64,000 nt of DNA from a virus: IMG/VR virus record IMGVR_UViG_3300043411_001314, positions 53,503-117,502 of that record; one strand, given 5' to 3'. The position numbers and the translations under genes are program-made. This document shows positions 37,539-45,999 of the stretch, in pieces. The number at the start of each line of letters is the position of its first letter. Within the stretch, counting starts at the first letter, position 1. Below the pieces are notes generated by a model. That model ran no database searches and was not told where the DNA came from. It worked only from the letters and a program-made list of their open reading frames with translations.

Positions 37539-38731
37539 CAGAGCTTCCCACTCCTTGCGAGATCGACGAGCGACGCGGGCCGGGGCAGCCCGTACGCCTC
37601 TCGCTGTACCTGGTCGTTCAGTTCGTCGATGCGCCGGAGGGTGTCCTCGACGGCACGCAGGTCCCGACCCGAGGCCCGCTTCTCCAAGTCGACGGCGCTG
37701 AGGGCCGCCTTCTTGAGCTTGCCCATGATGGCCACGGCCATCTGGTTGCGCTTCGGGTCAGCGTCGTCGAGAGCCAGGGCATCGGTCAGGTCGGTGAGCA
37801 GGCCGGCGGTGGCGTCGGCGAGCTCGTTTGCTTCCTTGCGGAGCGGGGCGCACGCCTCGTACACGATCCCGTTGACAGTGGACCGCTCCTCAGGGTTGTG
37901 CCACAGCATGTGGACCATGAAGTCCAGGTGACCCACCTCGACCTTGTCGTCGCCGGCGAGGAAGGCAGCGGCCTGGGCGATCCGCAGGGTCTTGACGAGC
38001 CGTCGTTCCGACACGTTGATCCCAGCCCGGGTGACACCGGTGACGATCCCGACGATCGCCTCCTCGGCGGCCGGGGTGATCGGGATGTCCCGCACCACGG
38101 CCTGCGCAGCCTTCACGTCGGCCCAGTCCAGGACCGGGGTGATGTTCGCCGGCGGCTTGGGGAGCCGCAGGAGCCGCAGCCGATCGGCCGGGTCGGTGAT
38201 CGGGGAGACCACCATCCGCAACTCGATGCGGTCGTAGATGGCCTCGAGCTCGGAGTGATCCTGCTGGGGGAGCTCGTTGGATGCGAGGATCGCCGTGCAG
38301 AGCGGGATCTTCTTGGTGAGGCCGTCGTCGGTGAAGGTCCGCTCGTTCGTCGCCTCCAGCAAGGCGTTGAGCAGCGACGATGTGCCTTTCCAAGCCTCGT
38401 CGAAGAAGGCGAAGTCAGCGTCCTGCAGGTACCGCCCCGAGACGGCCCGGATCCGCTGGTCGTTCTTCAGGCCGGCCAGCGACCAGGGCCCGAAGATGAG
38501 GGTGTCGTCGGCGAACTTGGTGAACAGTGCCCGGAACTGCTTGCTCCCGCCGATGAGGGCGTGGGCCAGGTTGGCCAGCATCGACTTGCCCGTACCGGGC
38601 TGGCCGAGCAGGAAGATGTGGGACTCCGACAGGAGCGCCAGGAACAGGGCGTCGATCTCGTCGTCGCGGTTGATGATGTACTTGTTGAGCTCCGTGCGCA
38701 GCGGCACGAAGATGGACGCGTCAACGGACAC
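37538..38731 (-). CDS. MoxR/RavA-like AAA+ ATPase (397 aa)
   Basis: GTG 38731 with GGAGGA upstream. Residues 43-50 GQPGTGKS (Walker A), 107-112 FAFFDE (Walker B), sensor 1 ILASNELPQ, arginine-finger region YDRIELRMVV and a C-terminal lid (VTRAGINVSERRLVKTLRIA). This is the RavA branch of MoxR ATPases. The C-terminal ~110 residues are a helical extension. Together with the VWA protein (32057-33553) it should form an ATP-driven chaperone for metal-centre insertion or complex remodelling. Confidence 0.88.
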   Translation of the reverse strand: MSVDASIFVPLRTELNKYIINRDDEIDALFLALLSESHIFLLGQPGTGKSMLANLAHALIGGSKQFRALFTKFADDTLIFGPWSLAGLKNDQRIRAVSGRYLQDADFAFFDEAWKGTSSLLNALLEATNERTFTDDGLTKKIPLCTAILASNELPQQDHSELEAIYDRIELRMVVSPITDPADRLRLLRLPKPPANITPVLDWADVKAAQAVVRDIPITPAAEEAIVGIVTGVTRAGINVSERRLVKTLRIAQAAAFLAGDDKVEVGHLDFMVHMLWHNPEERSTVNGIVYEACAPLRKEANELADATAGLLTDLTDALALDDADPKRNQMAVAIMGKLKKAALSAVDLEKRASGRDLRAVEDTLRRIDELNDQVQREAYGLPRPASLVDLARSGKL

Positions 38732-38796
38732 GGTTCCTCCAGTTGGGTTGGGGCAGGGCGCAGCGCCCGGTGGTCACCCACCGGGCGCTGCAGGTC

Positions 38797-39630
38797 TCAG
38801 GCAGCCGTGGCGGCCAGGGCCCTGTCGAGCAGGGCGTCGAGGTCGAGGCCGGCGCTGGCAGTAGCAGCGGGGGCGTCGGCCGGGGCGTCACCGGTGGCTT
38901 CGGCGGCCACCTGGTCGATGGCGGCAGCCACGTCGAACGACAGCACCCCGGGATCCCAGTCCTCGAGGTGGCCATCCACGAACTGCGCCAGCTTGCCGAC
39001 GGTGGACTCGGCCACGTCGACCTCGATGACGTCACGATCAGCCAGGTCGTCGGGGTGGGCAAGCTCCTCCAGCACGAGCTGGCCGCCCCACACGCCGAGC
39101 CGGTACAGGCTGGGCGTGCCACGCAGTAGCAGCCGGCCCATCAGGACGACGTCGTTGCGCTTCGAGATGAGCTCACGCCAGACGGCGTACATCTCGACGT
39201 CGCGATCGGACACCTTCGAGCGGGTCTTGGAGGGGCGGAGGCGGTACGTCTTACCGGACGGCAGGACCTCGTTGTCCACCTGGTCGGCGGGGTACACGCT
39301 CAGTTCGAGCCGGCCCGTCTCCTTGCCGCCGGCCTTGGCGGTGGCGACCTTCTCGGCGTCGACCTTCACCAGCGTGCCGTCGGGCATCTCGCGGGCCCGG
39401 GCCACGTCGGCCGGCAGGTACGGGCCGTGCTTCTCGTCGTCGGGGCAGATGTAGCGCTGCTCCACCCGGACCGGGGTGGCGTGATCCTCGGGGCACACCA
39501 TGCGGGTGGCCGAGTCCTCGACCTTCTTGGGGCGACCTGTGGGCACCAGGTCGAACTTCATCTCGATGATGCCGATCGAAATCGACACCCCGGAGCCACC
39601 GGACCGTTGGGCTGTTGGTTCGTAACGCAT
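38797..39630 (-). CDS. Ku-family DNA end-binding protein (277 aa)
   Basis: Bacterial/phage Ku features: VPTGRPKKVEDSATRMVCPE near the start, VRVEQRYICPDDEKHG, TGRLELSVYPADQVDNEVLP, a KTYRLRPSKTRSKVSD strand, then VWRELISKRNDVVLMGRLLL followed by RGTPSLYRLGVWGGQLVLEE, the bridge region conserved in Ku. Length fits the bacterial Ku homodimer (~270-300). Binds double-strand DNA ends and recruits a ligase. The C-terminal 40 residues are Ala/Asp-rich. Own RBS AAGGAG. Mycobacteriophages Omega and Corndog carry comparable Ku genes. Confidence 0.82.
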   Translation of the reverse strand: MRYEPTAQRSGGSGVSISIGIIEMKFDLVPTGRPKKVEDSATRMVCPEDHATPVRVEQRYICPDDEKHGPYLPADVARAREMPDGTLVKVDAEKVATAKAGGKETGRLELSVYPADQVDNEVLPSGKTYRLRPSKTRSKVSDRDVEMYAVWRELISKRNDVVLMGRLLLRGTPSLYRLGVWGGQLVLEELAHPDDLADRDVIEVDVAESTVGKLAQFVDGHLEDWDPGVLSFDVAAAIDQVAAEATGDAPADAPAATASAGLDLDALLDRALAATAA

Positions 39631-39645
39631 GCTTTCTCCTTGGGG

Positions 39646-39921
39646 TCAGGAGTCCTGGTCGAACTCGATCCATGGAAGCGGGATCCTCGTGTAGACGGCT
39701 CCGATGACCAGCCGCTGCTGGTTCTCGTCGATCAGGTACTTGATGGTGAACGAGTCGACGTTGAGCGGTTCCAGGGCGTGGGAGCCCAGGTATTCAGCGA
39801 CGGACTGGAACAACACCGCTTCGGGTCGCTCGAACCCATCACACGGCACAGTGAACTCGATCATCGTCGGTCGATCCGAGATGATGGACACCATCACCTC
39901 GGGGTTGCTGAGATCAAACAT
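39646..39921 (-). CDS. unrecognised beta-rich protein (91 aa)
   Basis: Two candidate starts, ATG 39930 and ATG 39921; 39921 has GAGG nearer the usual distance. Contains MIEFTVPCDGFERPEAVLFQ and LVIGAVYTRIPLPWIEFD. Overlaps the upstream gene. Unknown. Confidence 0.65.
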   Translation of the reverse strand: MFDLSNPEVMVSIISDRPTMIEFTVPCDGFERPEAVLFQSVAEYLGSHALEPLNVDSFTIKYLIDENQQRLVIGAVYTRIPLPWIEFDQDS

Positions 39922-40189
39922 GATCCTCATCTTCCTGCGGCCAGCGGACCCAGAGCCCGTGGACGCCCTTGATTGTGCGGTTCTCGATATCGACGTTGCT
40001 GTCGGCGTACGCCTTTCGGGTGGAGTCGGCGGCGTACTTGGCTGCTCCGGAGCTCTTGTAGGAGAACACCAGACACCAGCTACCCGAGTGGCCCCGGGCT
40101 TCTTCGATGTTGCCCAGGACTGCTTCCGCCTCCTCCGTCTTCTTGCCCCACTTCGGTGGGAGTGTTTCACGCACTTCAAGGATGGCCAT
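39914..40189 (-). CDS. unrecognised small protein (91 aa)
   Basis: MAILEVRETLPPKWGKKTEE with AAAGGA upstream; a W-containing strand SGSWCLVFSYKSSGAAKYAA. No recognised domain. Located between the clamp and Ku genes. Confidence 0.7.
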   Translation of the reverse strand: MAILEVRETLPPKWGKKTEEAEAVLGNIEEARGHSGSWCLVFSYKSSGAAKYAADSTRKAYADSNVDIENRTIKGVHGLWVRWPQEDEDHV

Positions 40190-40234
40190 GAAGTTTCCTT
40201 TCGTTCGTCGAGGACTGGGACCGTAGCACGGGAG

Positions 40235-41443
40235 TCACGCCGTCCGCACGGGCATCAGGAGCCGGCGGGACCGTTCCTGGTTGGCACCCTCGGTGCAGCC
40301 CAGGTGACGGTCGCTGACCACCGGCCTCAAGGCGTCGATGCCGTCGATGGCGACGATGCCGTTCGGGTCGGGGAGCGCCCCGTCGAGGACGTCCAGCAGG
40401 AAGTCGGGGTTGAACCCGATGACCACGCTGTCGTCGCGGAACTTCACACCGGGCAGCGGCACCCTCCCGCTGAGGCCGTTGATCCCGCCTCGGAGCTCGA
40501 CGGTCTTGTCGTCGAGCTCGCACACCACCACCGGGGTGTTCGCCTCGAGCCCGCCGGCCAGGGCCTTGACGCCGGCGACGAACGCATCACGAGGGCCCTC
40601 CAACCGCCACCGCATGTCCTCGGCGGGGGGCATCAGCTTCTCGAAGTTGGGGAACTCACCTTCGACGAGCCGGCAAGTCACATCCCAGCGGCCGTCGCTG
40701 GCGTCGGTCCACCGGAAGGAGCAGTGGTTGTCGCTCCGGTCGACCCACACCGACGGGGTCTTGCCGGCCAGCTTCACCATCACGGTGATGCCACCCACCG
40801 GCACCAGCATCCCGTCCTCGTCGGCGACCGGGCTGGTGAGCACGTTCTCGACGAGGTGGTACGAGTCGGTGGCCACCAGGCTGGTTCCCTTGAACAGGAC
40901 ACAGTTCAGGATGGGCCGGGCCGTGTCCGCCGAAGCGAACTTGGCCGTGTCGCAGAGCACGTCGACCGAGAGCGAGCCCTGGCCGGCGATCGGGGAGACG
41001 GGCAGGGCCGGGTACTCCTCGGCGGGGTGACGGTGGATCGGGATGGATGCCAGCCCGACGGTGACGGTGACGGCGTCCTCGTTCCACGACGTTTTGCCGC
41101 CGAGCTCGAAGGTGACCGGCCCGAACTTGGCTCCCCGCACCTGCTTCAGCGCGTCGGCGAGAGGCTTGCGGGCGATCACCACCGGGCCGGTTAGGTCGAG
41201 GAGGTCGGGGTCCGCCGCAGGCACCTCGACCCGGACCGTGGTCTCGAGGTCGGTGATGGTGAACAGCACCCGGCCCGGGTCGTCGGCGGGCTCGACCTTG
41301 ATCGAGTTAAGCACCGGCATGTAGGTGTTCCGGCTCAGCTTCGTGGTGGACGACAGCAGCTTCTTCAGCCAGGGCCCGTCCACGGCGAAGGTCTCACCGG
41401 TCCGGGGGTCGACGTCCGTGGGGTTGTCTTCGACGATGGTCAT
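40235..41443 (-). CDS. dnaN: DNA polymerase III beta-subunit-like sliding clamp (402 aa)
   Basis: Three-domain clamp: domain I PWLKKLLSSTTKLSRNTYMP and FTITDLETTVRVEVPA; domain II PILNCVLFKGTSLVATDSYH (the conserved ATDxHR-like turn); domain III VIGFNPDFLLDVLDGALPDP and the canonical C-terminus LLMPVRTA. Residues ~340-370 are shorter than in host clamps. A phage-encoded processivity ring that would load phage or host polymerase, ligase and other clamp binders. RBS GGAGGA. Confidence 0.88.
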   Translation of the reverse strand: MTIVEDNPTDVDPRTGETFAVDGPWLKKLLSSTTKLSRNTYMPVLNSIKVEPADDPGRVLFTITDLETTVRVEVPAADPDLLDLTGPVVIARKPLADALKQVRGAKFGPVTFELGGKTSWNEDAVTVTVGLASIPIHRHPAEEYPALPVSPIAGQGSLSVDVLCDTAKFASADTARPILNCVLFKGTSLVATDSYHLVENVLTSPVADEDGMLVPVGGITVMVKLAGKTPSVWVDRSDNHCSFRWTDASDGRWDVTCRLVEGEFPNFEKLMPPAEDMRWRLEGPRDAFVAGVKALAGGLEANTPVVVCELDDKTVELRGGINGLSGRVPLPGVKFRDDSVVIGFNPDFLLDVLDGALPDPNGIVAIDGIDALRPVVSDRHLGCTEGANQERSRRLLMPVRTA

Positions 41444-41452
41444 GTGTTCCTC

Positions 41453-41941
41453 CTAGATGTCCCCGCCCATTTGGGCGTAGTGCTCGGTTGCTTCGTTGAT
41501 GTTCATCAGTCGGGCGAAGCCCGGGTTCCTCAACCGCCGGCCGTCGAAGAAGTCCCAGTGGGCTACCTCGTAGAACGGCGGCTCGTCCATCAGCCGCATG
41601 ATGAGGTACTCGTCGCGGGCAGTGTCGTCGCAGTACACGCAGGAGGCGATGACGATGCCATCGTCCAGCGTCGCCCCCGGCCGGGTGAGCCTGCGGACCT
41701 CAGCCCACTCCTGTCGGTCAGCCAGGGCGGTCAGGCGCCCACTCTCGTAGGCGAAGCTGCGAGCTTGGGCCCGGAGCAGCTCCTTGGGCGCGGGCCCACT
41801 GCTGAGGCTGTCAGCGATCACTCGAGCGTTGTCGATGCAGTCCGTCAGCTCCTGATCGAAGTTGGACTGGTCTGCGTTGCAGGCGGCGTGTACGTCCTTG
41901 ATCGCCTTGGCCATCACGTCGGCGGGTGTGCTGTATCCCAT
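41453..41941 (-). CDS. unrecognised protein after the clamp (162 aa)
   Basis: ATG 41941 (AGGAA nearby) preferred to an upstream ATG. Begins MGYSTPADVMAKAIKDVHAA; a CVYCDDTARDEYLIMRLMDE segment has a CxxC. The C-terminus is beta-rich. Unknown. Confidence 0.65.
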   Translation of the reverse strand: MGYSTPADVMAKAIKDVHAACNADQSNFDQELTDCIDNARVIADSLSSGPAPKELLRAQARSFAYESGRLTALADRQEWAEVRRLTRPGATLDDGIVIASCVYCDDTARDEYLIMRLMDEPPFYEVAHWDFFDGRRLRNPGFARLMNINEATEHYAQMGGDI

Positions 41942-41978
41942 TGTCCCGTTCCTTTCATTGGTCATGGGTGGTCTTCGA

Positions 41979-42155
41979 TCACGTCGGGTACCCGACCCAC
42001 TCGATGAGCATCGCTGCGAACTCCATGAAGTCGTTGGGGTTCCCCCACTGTGTGCCGAAGGAGGGATCCTCGTAGGAGTTCTCGATGATGAACTCCGACA
42101 TGAGCTTGATCGCCGCCTCGGGGTCCATCCGAACGTCACCCTCACCCACGGACAT
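41979..42155 (-). CDS. small acidic protein (58 aa)
   Basis: ATG 42155 overlaps the stop of the membrane protein gene (ATGA), stop TGA at 41979-41981. Sequence MSVGEGDVRMDPEAAIKLMS ... MEFAAMLIEWVGYPT. Unknown. Confidence 0.6.
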   Translation of the reverse strand: MSVGEGDVRMDPEAAIKLMSEFIIENSYEDPSFGTQWGNPNDFMEFAAMLIEWVGYPT

Positions 42156-42775
42156 CACACGCCCCCCACGGCCAGGAGGGCATCGGTGGCCAGGTTGATC
42201 TGCTCGGTGCCGTCCATCAGGTACTCGGCGGCGGTGTTGATCAGGTCAGCATCCATCATGGCCGTCCCGTCGATACAGAAGGCCGCGCCGGTGCTGTACA
42301 GGCGCAGCGCTTCCTGCCAGTGACCGTTGACGGTGTCCTCGGGGATGGGGGGCAGGGCCTTGGCCTCGTCGATCACGTTCCGGAAGTCTCGGCACGCCTC
42401 ACCCAGCAGCGTGGGTGACCCGATGCCGGCGGCAGTGGACACGTCCTCCATGCCACTGATGAGCTGATCGAAGATGACGCCGTTCTCGGCATGCCACACG
42501 CCGAGCTGGTCGGACGTGGACAGGGTGGTCGTGGTTCGCTCGGTGGTGGGTGGTGTCGTCGTCGAGGTGACGGCGACGGCTTCGGTGGTCGAGGTGACCG
42601 GGGCGGCGGCGCGGATGCTGGCCTCGTCACCGTCGTCACCGAGGGCGCCGGCGACGAAGACCACGATGACCACGGCGGCGACGACCCAGGGCCAGCGGCG
42701 CTTCTTCTTCTGGGCGAAGGATGCCGGCGGGGGCAGGAAGCCTGGCGGGAGGGGCGGGGGTGGGAAGTTGCTCAT
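42155..42775 (-). CDS. single-pass membrane protein with Thr-rich stalk (206 aa)
   Basis: Residues 1-25 proline-rich then KKKRR; transmembrane helix WPWVVAAVVIVVFVAGALG (residues ~28-46); an extracytoplasmic Thr-rich linker (TSTTTPPTTERTTTTLSTSD) and a C-terminal helical domain with two cysteines. Positive-inside charge predicts the C-terminal domain outside the membrane. Shape is that of actinobacterial secreted stalk proteins; may be a superinfection or membrane-decoration factor. Confidence 0.75.
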   Translation of the reverse strand: MSNFPPPPLPPGFLPPPASFAQKKKRRWPWVVAAVVIVVFVAGALGDDGDEASIRAAAPVTSTTEAVAVTSTTTPPTTERTTTTLSTSDQLGVWHAENGVIFDQLISGMEDVSTAAGIGSPTLLGEACRDFRNVIDEAKALPPIPEDTVNGHWQEALRLYSTGAAFCIDGTAMMDADLINTAAEYLMDGTEQINLATDALLAVGGV

Positions 42776-43164
42776 GGGTTGGTCCTCTCGGGGTTGATGT
42801 TTCCGTCAGTGATGTACAGATCCCTCACGTACTCGACGTGGGCGGTGTAGTCGTAGCGGTCGTCGTCGTCGCGATCCCAGCGGACCCAGACGAACCCGAA
42901 CGCAGGGGGGGTCGTTCCGTACGGCGTCGGGATCACGGTCCCGTAACGGCGCTCCCCGGCGGGGCCAGGACTCGTCCCGACTCGGGCGCCGATGACCGGC
43001 ACTCGAAGGGACCGGGGGGTGCGCATCTTACGATCGACGGCCGAGCGGAACGCCGCCGCCAGGTCAGGCCAGAGTTGCTCTTCGCGGGCCTCGAACCATG
43101 ACGTGACGACCTCGTCGATCCATCGCCTGTCTTGCGCCTTGTCTTCGGGGGTGAAGTTTTCCAT
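42772..43164 (-). CDS. unrecognised protein (130 aa)
   Basis: ATG 43164 with AAAGGAA. Helical N-terminus with RRWIDEVVTSWFEAREEQLW, then a basic-to-acidic beta C-terminus (FVWVRWDRDDDDRYDYTAHV). First gene after a hairpin terminator, so it may begin a new transcription unit. Confidence 0.7.
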   Translation of the reverse strand: MENFTPEDKAQDRRWIDEVVTSWFEAREEQLWPDLAAAFRSAVDRKMRTPRSLRVPVIGARVGTSPGPAGERRYGTVIPTPYGTTPPAFGFVWVRWDRDDDDRYDYTAHVEYVRDLYITDGNINPERTNP

Positions 43165-43295
43165 GTGTTCCTTTCGGGACGCGTTCGTTCGTGACGGGAG
43201 GGTTTGGGGGCGGGGTCCTTGGGCAATACCATCATCGCCTTTGACGCTCCGTGGAGCGCAGGCACCCCTTCACCGGCAAAGGAGGAAACCGGCTA

Positions 43296-43319
43296 GCCCC
43301 CAGACTTGGGCCTGGGGGC
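43296..43319 (-). terminator. hairpin terminator in the minus-strand operon
   Basis: GCCCCCAG / CTGGGGGC, 8 bp, loop of 8, beginning 5 bases after the stop of the 43325 gene. The 160-base gap 43165-43324 is otherwise without genes and contains a second small hairpin CGCTCC-AC-GGAGCG; a promoter for the next unit may lie here but no clear -35/-10 pair is seen. Confidence 0.6.
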
Positions 43320-43324
43320 CAGGC

Positions 43325-43717
43325 TTAGGTGTGCTCGACCACCACGGTCGGGTCGAGGTGGCCGATGTACCACTCGCTGCCGTCCTCGGCGATCACCCAG
43401 GTCGAGTTCTTCGCCACATGCTTGACCTCGGTGACCAGGAAGGAGATGCGGCCCTGCTGGTCGGGGGTGTCGATCTCGACGCGGCTGCCGCGGCGGATGC
43501 CATGAGGGTTGTCGTGGTCGACGAGCCAGGACTCATACGCCCCTTCGAGGGCGGCCTCGAGGTCGACGGGGCTTCCGCCGTGCCAGGTGGGCCGGTCCTC
43601 CCTCTGGTACCAGTCGCCCTCGAAGTACTCGTAGTCGGAGTCGGCCGCCCACTCCTCGATCGTCTCGTAGCCCTCGCTGAGCATCCAGTCGAGCGCCGTC
43701 ATCTCGTTGATGGTCAT
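43325..43717 (-). CDS. acidic protein with KOW/SH3-like C-terminus (130 aa)
   Basis: ATG 43717 overlaps the upstream stop. N-terminal TALDWMLSEGYETIEEWAAD is acidic; C-terminal RRGSRVEIDTPDQQGRISFL then HVAKNSTWVIAEDGSEWYIG has the strand pattern of small SH3-like barrels. Unknown role. Confidence 0.65.
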   Translation of the reverse strand: MTINEMTALDWMLSEGYETIEEWAADSDYEYFEGDWYQREDRPTWHGGSPVDLEAALEGAYESWLVDHDNPHGIRRGSRVEIDTPDQQGRISFLVTEVKHVAKNSTWVIAEDGSEWYIGHLDPTVVVEHT

Positions 43718-44355
43718 GGTGTGTGTACCCCTTCTTCGCCGTTGTTGTTGTCGCAGCAGGCGTCGCCGCCAGTGTCGCCGATCCAGGCACCGTTCCGTTT
43801 GATGATCCGAGTCAAACACCGGGCGCATTTGCGCTGGTCGCCGCCCCGCCACCGGCCATAGAACAGGTCTTCGTCGACGAGAGCCAGCAGATCCGTCGGG
43901 GACAGCACGTCGAAGCCGAGGTAGGAGATGTCGAAGCTGTCGGCCAGAGCGTAGACCCGGAAGCCAACAGGGAGTCCCTCGACCCCAGCGATCATATAGA
44001 TGGAGTCGATGGGAAGGCGGGGCCCAGCATGGGCGGTCTCTTTGCCGCCGTAGCCGAGTGTGGCTTTGCCTGCATCCAGAAAGGTCGAGGGCCAACCGTC
44101 TTCGATCTCGTTGGCTACCTCCCAAGTCACCAACCGGGCCGGGATCCCGGTCATGCGGGTGAACTCTTTCTCGATGCGTTCCCAGCGTGTCTCGCCGCTT
44201 GTGCGGCGGATGAAGATGTTGCGGAACCGCGGACCGTTGCGTTGGGCCGGCAGGAGAGCCTGATCCTGGTCGTTGTCGGGAAGATCCCCGAAGAACCAGG
44301 ATTCCAGCCGCTCGTTCATGGCGGCCGCTTGGATGTGGGCTACTGCTAGATCCAT
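43714..44355 (-). CDS. unrecognised protein with C-terminal zinc-knuckle (213 aa)
   Basis: Residues 1-150 mixed; the end contains RKCARCLTRIIKRNGAWIGD then GGDACCDNNN, four cysteines that could bind zinc. An IPIDSIYMIAGVEG-type segment is hydrophobic but too short for a membrane helix. Overlaps both neighbours. Confidence 0.65.
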   Translation of the reverse strand: MDLAVAHIQAAAMNERLESWFFGDLPDNDQDQALLPAQRNGPRFRNIFIRRTSGETRWERIEKEFTRMTGIPARLVTWEVANEIEDGWPSTFLDAGKATLGYGGKETAHAGPRLPIDSIYMIAGVEGLPVGFRVYALADSFDISYLGFDVLSPTDLLALVDEDLFYGRWRGGDQRKCARCLTRIIKRNGAWIGDTGGDACCDNNNGEEGVHTP

Positions 44356-44783
44356 AGCTCGCCGTCCTCCTCGTCGTCCTCATCCTCGTCGTCACCGGCG
44401 CCGGTCTCGATGATGGTCGGGCCCAGGTGGACGTCGCCGGTCTCGGTGTCGTGCCAGCACTCAGCCGGCTCCTGCAGGTCGATGAGCATGAGGTCGAGGC
44501 GCTCGCCCTCCACCAGGCCCACCGGGACGAGGCCGAGCAGGCCAGCGTCGACCGGGTACTTGTTGCCGAGTTGATCGGTGTACACGCCGTCGCCGTGGGC
44601 CGTAGCCACGCCGACCACCTGGTAGCCGTTGACTGTGCCGGCCAGGACGTGCTCTCGGGCGTCGTTGGTGTAGTCGGATGCTCCCAACCACTCCATCCAG
44701 AGATCCCGGGGGACCGCGTAGCACGGGTCCCCGATGTAGTACCGCCCGGCCGGGACGGTCACTCGCTTCACCACGTCACCCAT
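44346..44783 (-). CDS. conserved phage protein with GDPCY motif (145 aa)
   Basis: GRYYIGDPCYAVPRDLWMEW near residue 13 is a box that recurs in short proteins of phages and bacteria (YIGDPCYVIP-type). Ends in a 20-residue acidic tail rich in Asp/Glu. Function unknown. Confidence 0.7.
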   Translation of the reverse strand: MGDVVKRVTVPAGRYYIGDPCYAVPRDLWMEWLGASDYTNDAREHVLAGTVNGYQVVGVATAHGDGVYTDQLGNKYPVDAGLLGLVPVGLVEGERLDLMLIDLQEPAECWHDTETGDVHLGPTIIETGAGDDEDEDDEEDGELWI

Positions 44784-45282
44784 TGGATGCCTCCTGTTGT
44801 TCGGCCCGAAGTCGGGCGGACAGTTCGTTGATTGTGTCGCCCCACGGGATGCCGAGCAGGTAGTGGATGCGCCGCTCGAGTTCGACCTTGGACAGCTTGA
44901 TGAAGTTCAGGACCTCGTCACGGCTGTACACGGCGTTGCCGTTGTCGTCGCAGGACTGGCGCCAGAGGCCGAGGTTGGGGTGGTACTTCATCGCCTCGCC
45001 AAGCCACTCGTACCCGCCACCCTCGTAGCCATAGAACACGGCGTGGGGAGCCAAGTCGACCAACGGGACCAGGTACTCACCGACGAAGCCGCAGCTGACC
45101 TGGTCGTCGCCGTACTGGGCGTCGGGCCCGACCTGCAACACCTTGTGGGGATCGGCGTCGCAGGCACCGAGCCAGGCCAGGCCAGTGTCCTCGATCACGG
45201 CGAGGATGGCCGCGGCCTCCTCGGGGTACTTCTCGGTGTCCAGTTGCACCACGGTGAACTGGCCCCACGTTCGATCACCCAT
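44776..45282 (-). CDS. unrecognised protein (168 aa)
   Basis: ATG 45282 overlaps the upstream stop. Begins MGDRTWGQFTVVQLDTEKYP; includes AVFYGYEGGGYEWLGEAMKY and a C-terminal helix ELERRIHYLLGIPWGDTINE. Unknown. Confidence 0.7.
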   Translation of the reverse strand: MGDRTWGQFTVVQLDTEKYPEEAAAILAVIEDTGLAWLGACDADPHKVLQVGPDAQYGDDQVSCGFVGEYLVPLVDLAPHAVFYGYEGGGYEWLGEAMKYHPNLGLWRQSCDDNGNAVYSRDEVLNFIKLSKVELERRIHYLLGIPWGDTINELSARLRAEQQEASNG

Positions 45283-45541
45283 TGTCTTCCTCCTTGGTCG
45301 GGCCGCTGACGAGCTCCCGAGCATCAGAGATGAGGCTGTGGAGCATGTCGTAGGCGTCGTCGTTCTCCATCTCCCATTCCTCGCCATCCTTGCGGCACGC
45401 GGCGACCTCGCGGGCGAAGGCTCGCAGCGGATCGGGGACATAGCGTTCGAGGACCTCACGGATCTCAGCGGCCATCTTGGAGTGGTCGAGGCCCTCGACG
45501 AGGAACATCCCTTCGATCTGTTCGATTGGGGTGGCGATCAT
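45275..45541 (-). CDS. small acidic protein (88 aa)
   Basis: MIATPIEQIEGMFLVEGLDH then helices IREVLERYVPDPLRAFAREV. Ends in EEDNG. Overlaps neighbours by 4 and 8 bp. Unknown. Confidence 0.65.
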   Translation of the reverse strand: MIATPIEQIEGMFLVEGLDHSKMAAEIREVLERYVPDPLRAFAREVAACRKDGEEWEMENDDAYDMLHSLISDARELVSGPTKEEDNG

Positions 45542-45999
45542 GCGTCCCCCTCGACCCGCTGCTGCATGGCGGCGTGGGCGTCGGCGGCCCAGCGACCCGT
45601 GTTGATGTACTCGGTGGCGTGGCCCTTGGCGATCACCATCCCCCCACCTCCGAAGGCGTCGATCCGAGGCTTCGAGCAGGTGTTCGCCCACTCGAACGAC
45701 ACCACGTCGGGGGAGCCGGGCTGTTCGAGCAGCCACCGGACGGCGGCCTCAGCAGCGTCGGGGCTCGTCTCGCCGGCGTCGTCGGTGATCCACACCTCGG
45801 AGCCATGCTCCTCGATCGTCACCCCGTAAGGCATGTAGTCCTCAGTGAACACGGCGTTGCCGTCGTTCTCGTTGGCGTCTTCGATGATTTCGTTGAGTTC
45901 GTCGACGATGCGCCGAACATGGCCCTCGTCCTGGGCTTCGGTGTTCCCGTCCACGCAGAACGGGACCAGGAAGGAGAAGTGGGTGTAGTAGTCAGCCAT
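45538..45999 (-). CDS. unrecognised acidic protein (153 aa)
   Basis: ATG 45999 with GGAGG six bases upstream chosen over ATG 46020. MADYYTHFSFLVPFCVDGNT, acidic helix RRIVDELNEIIEDANENDGN, Gly run DAFGGGGMV. Proteins beginning with similar ADYYT/S-F-x-VP blocks recur in phages, with unknown role. Confidence 0.65.
   Translation of the reverse strand: MADYYTHFSFLVPFCVDGNTEAQDEGHVRRIVDELNEIIEDANENDGNAVFTEDYMPYGVTIEEHGSEVWITDDAGETSPDAAEAAVRWLLEQPGSPDVVSFEWANTCSKPRIDAFGGGGMVIAKGHATEYINTGRWAADAHAAMQQRVEGDA

Noticed and set aside
36492-39454. Plus-strand open frames of 479 and 518 codons
   Set aside because: Antisense to MoxR, Ku and the 317-aa gene; no ribosome-binding sites and low-complexity Gly/Val/Arg composition.
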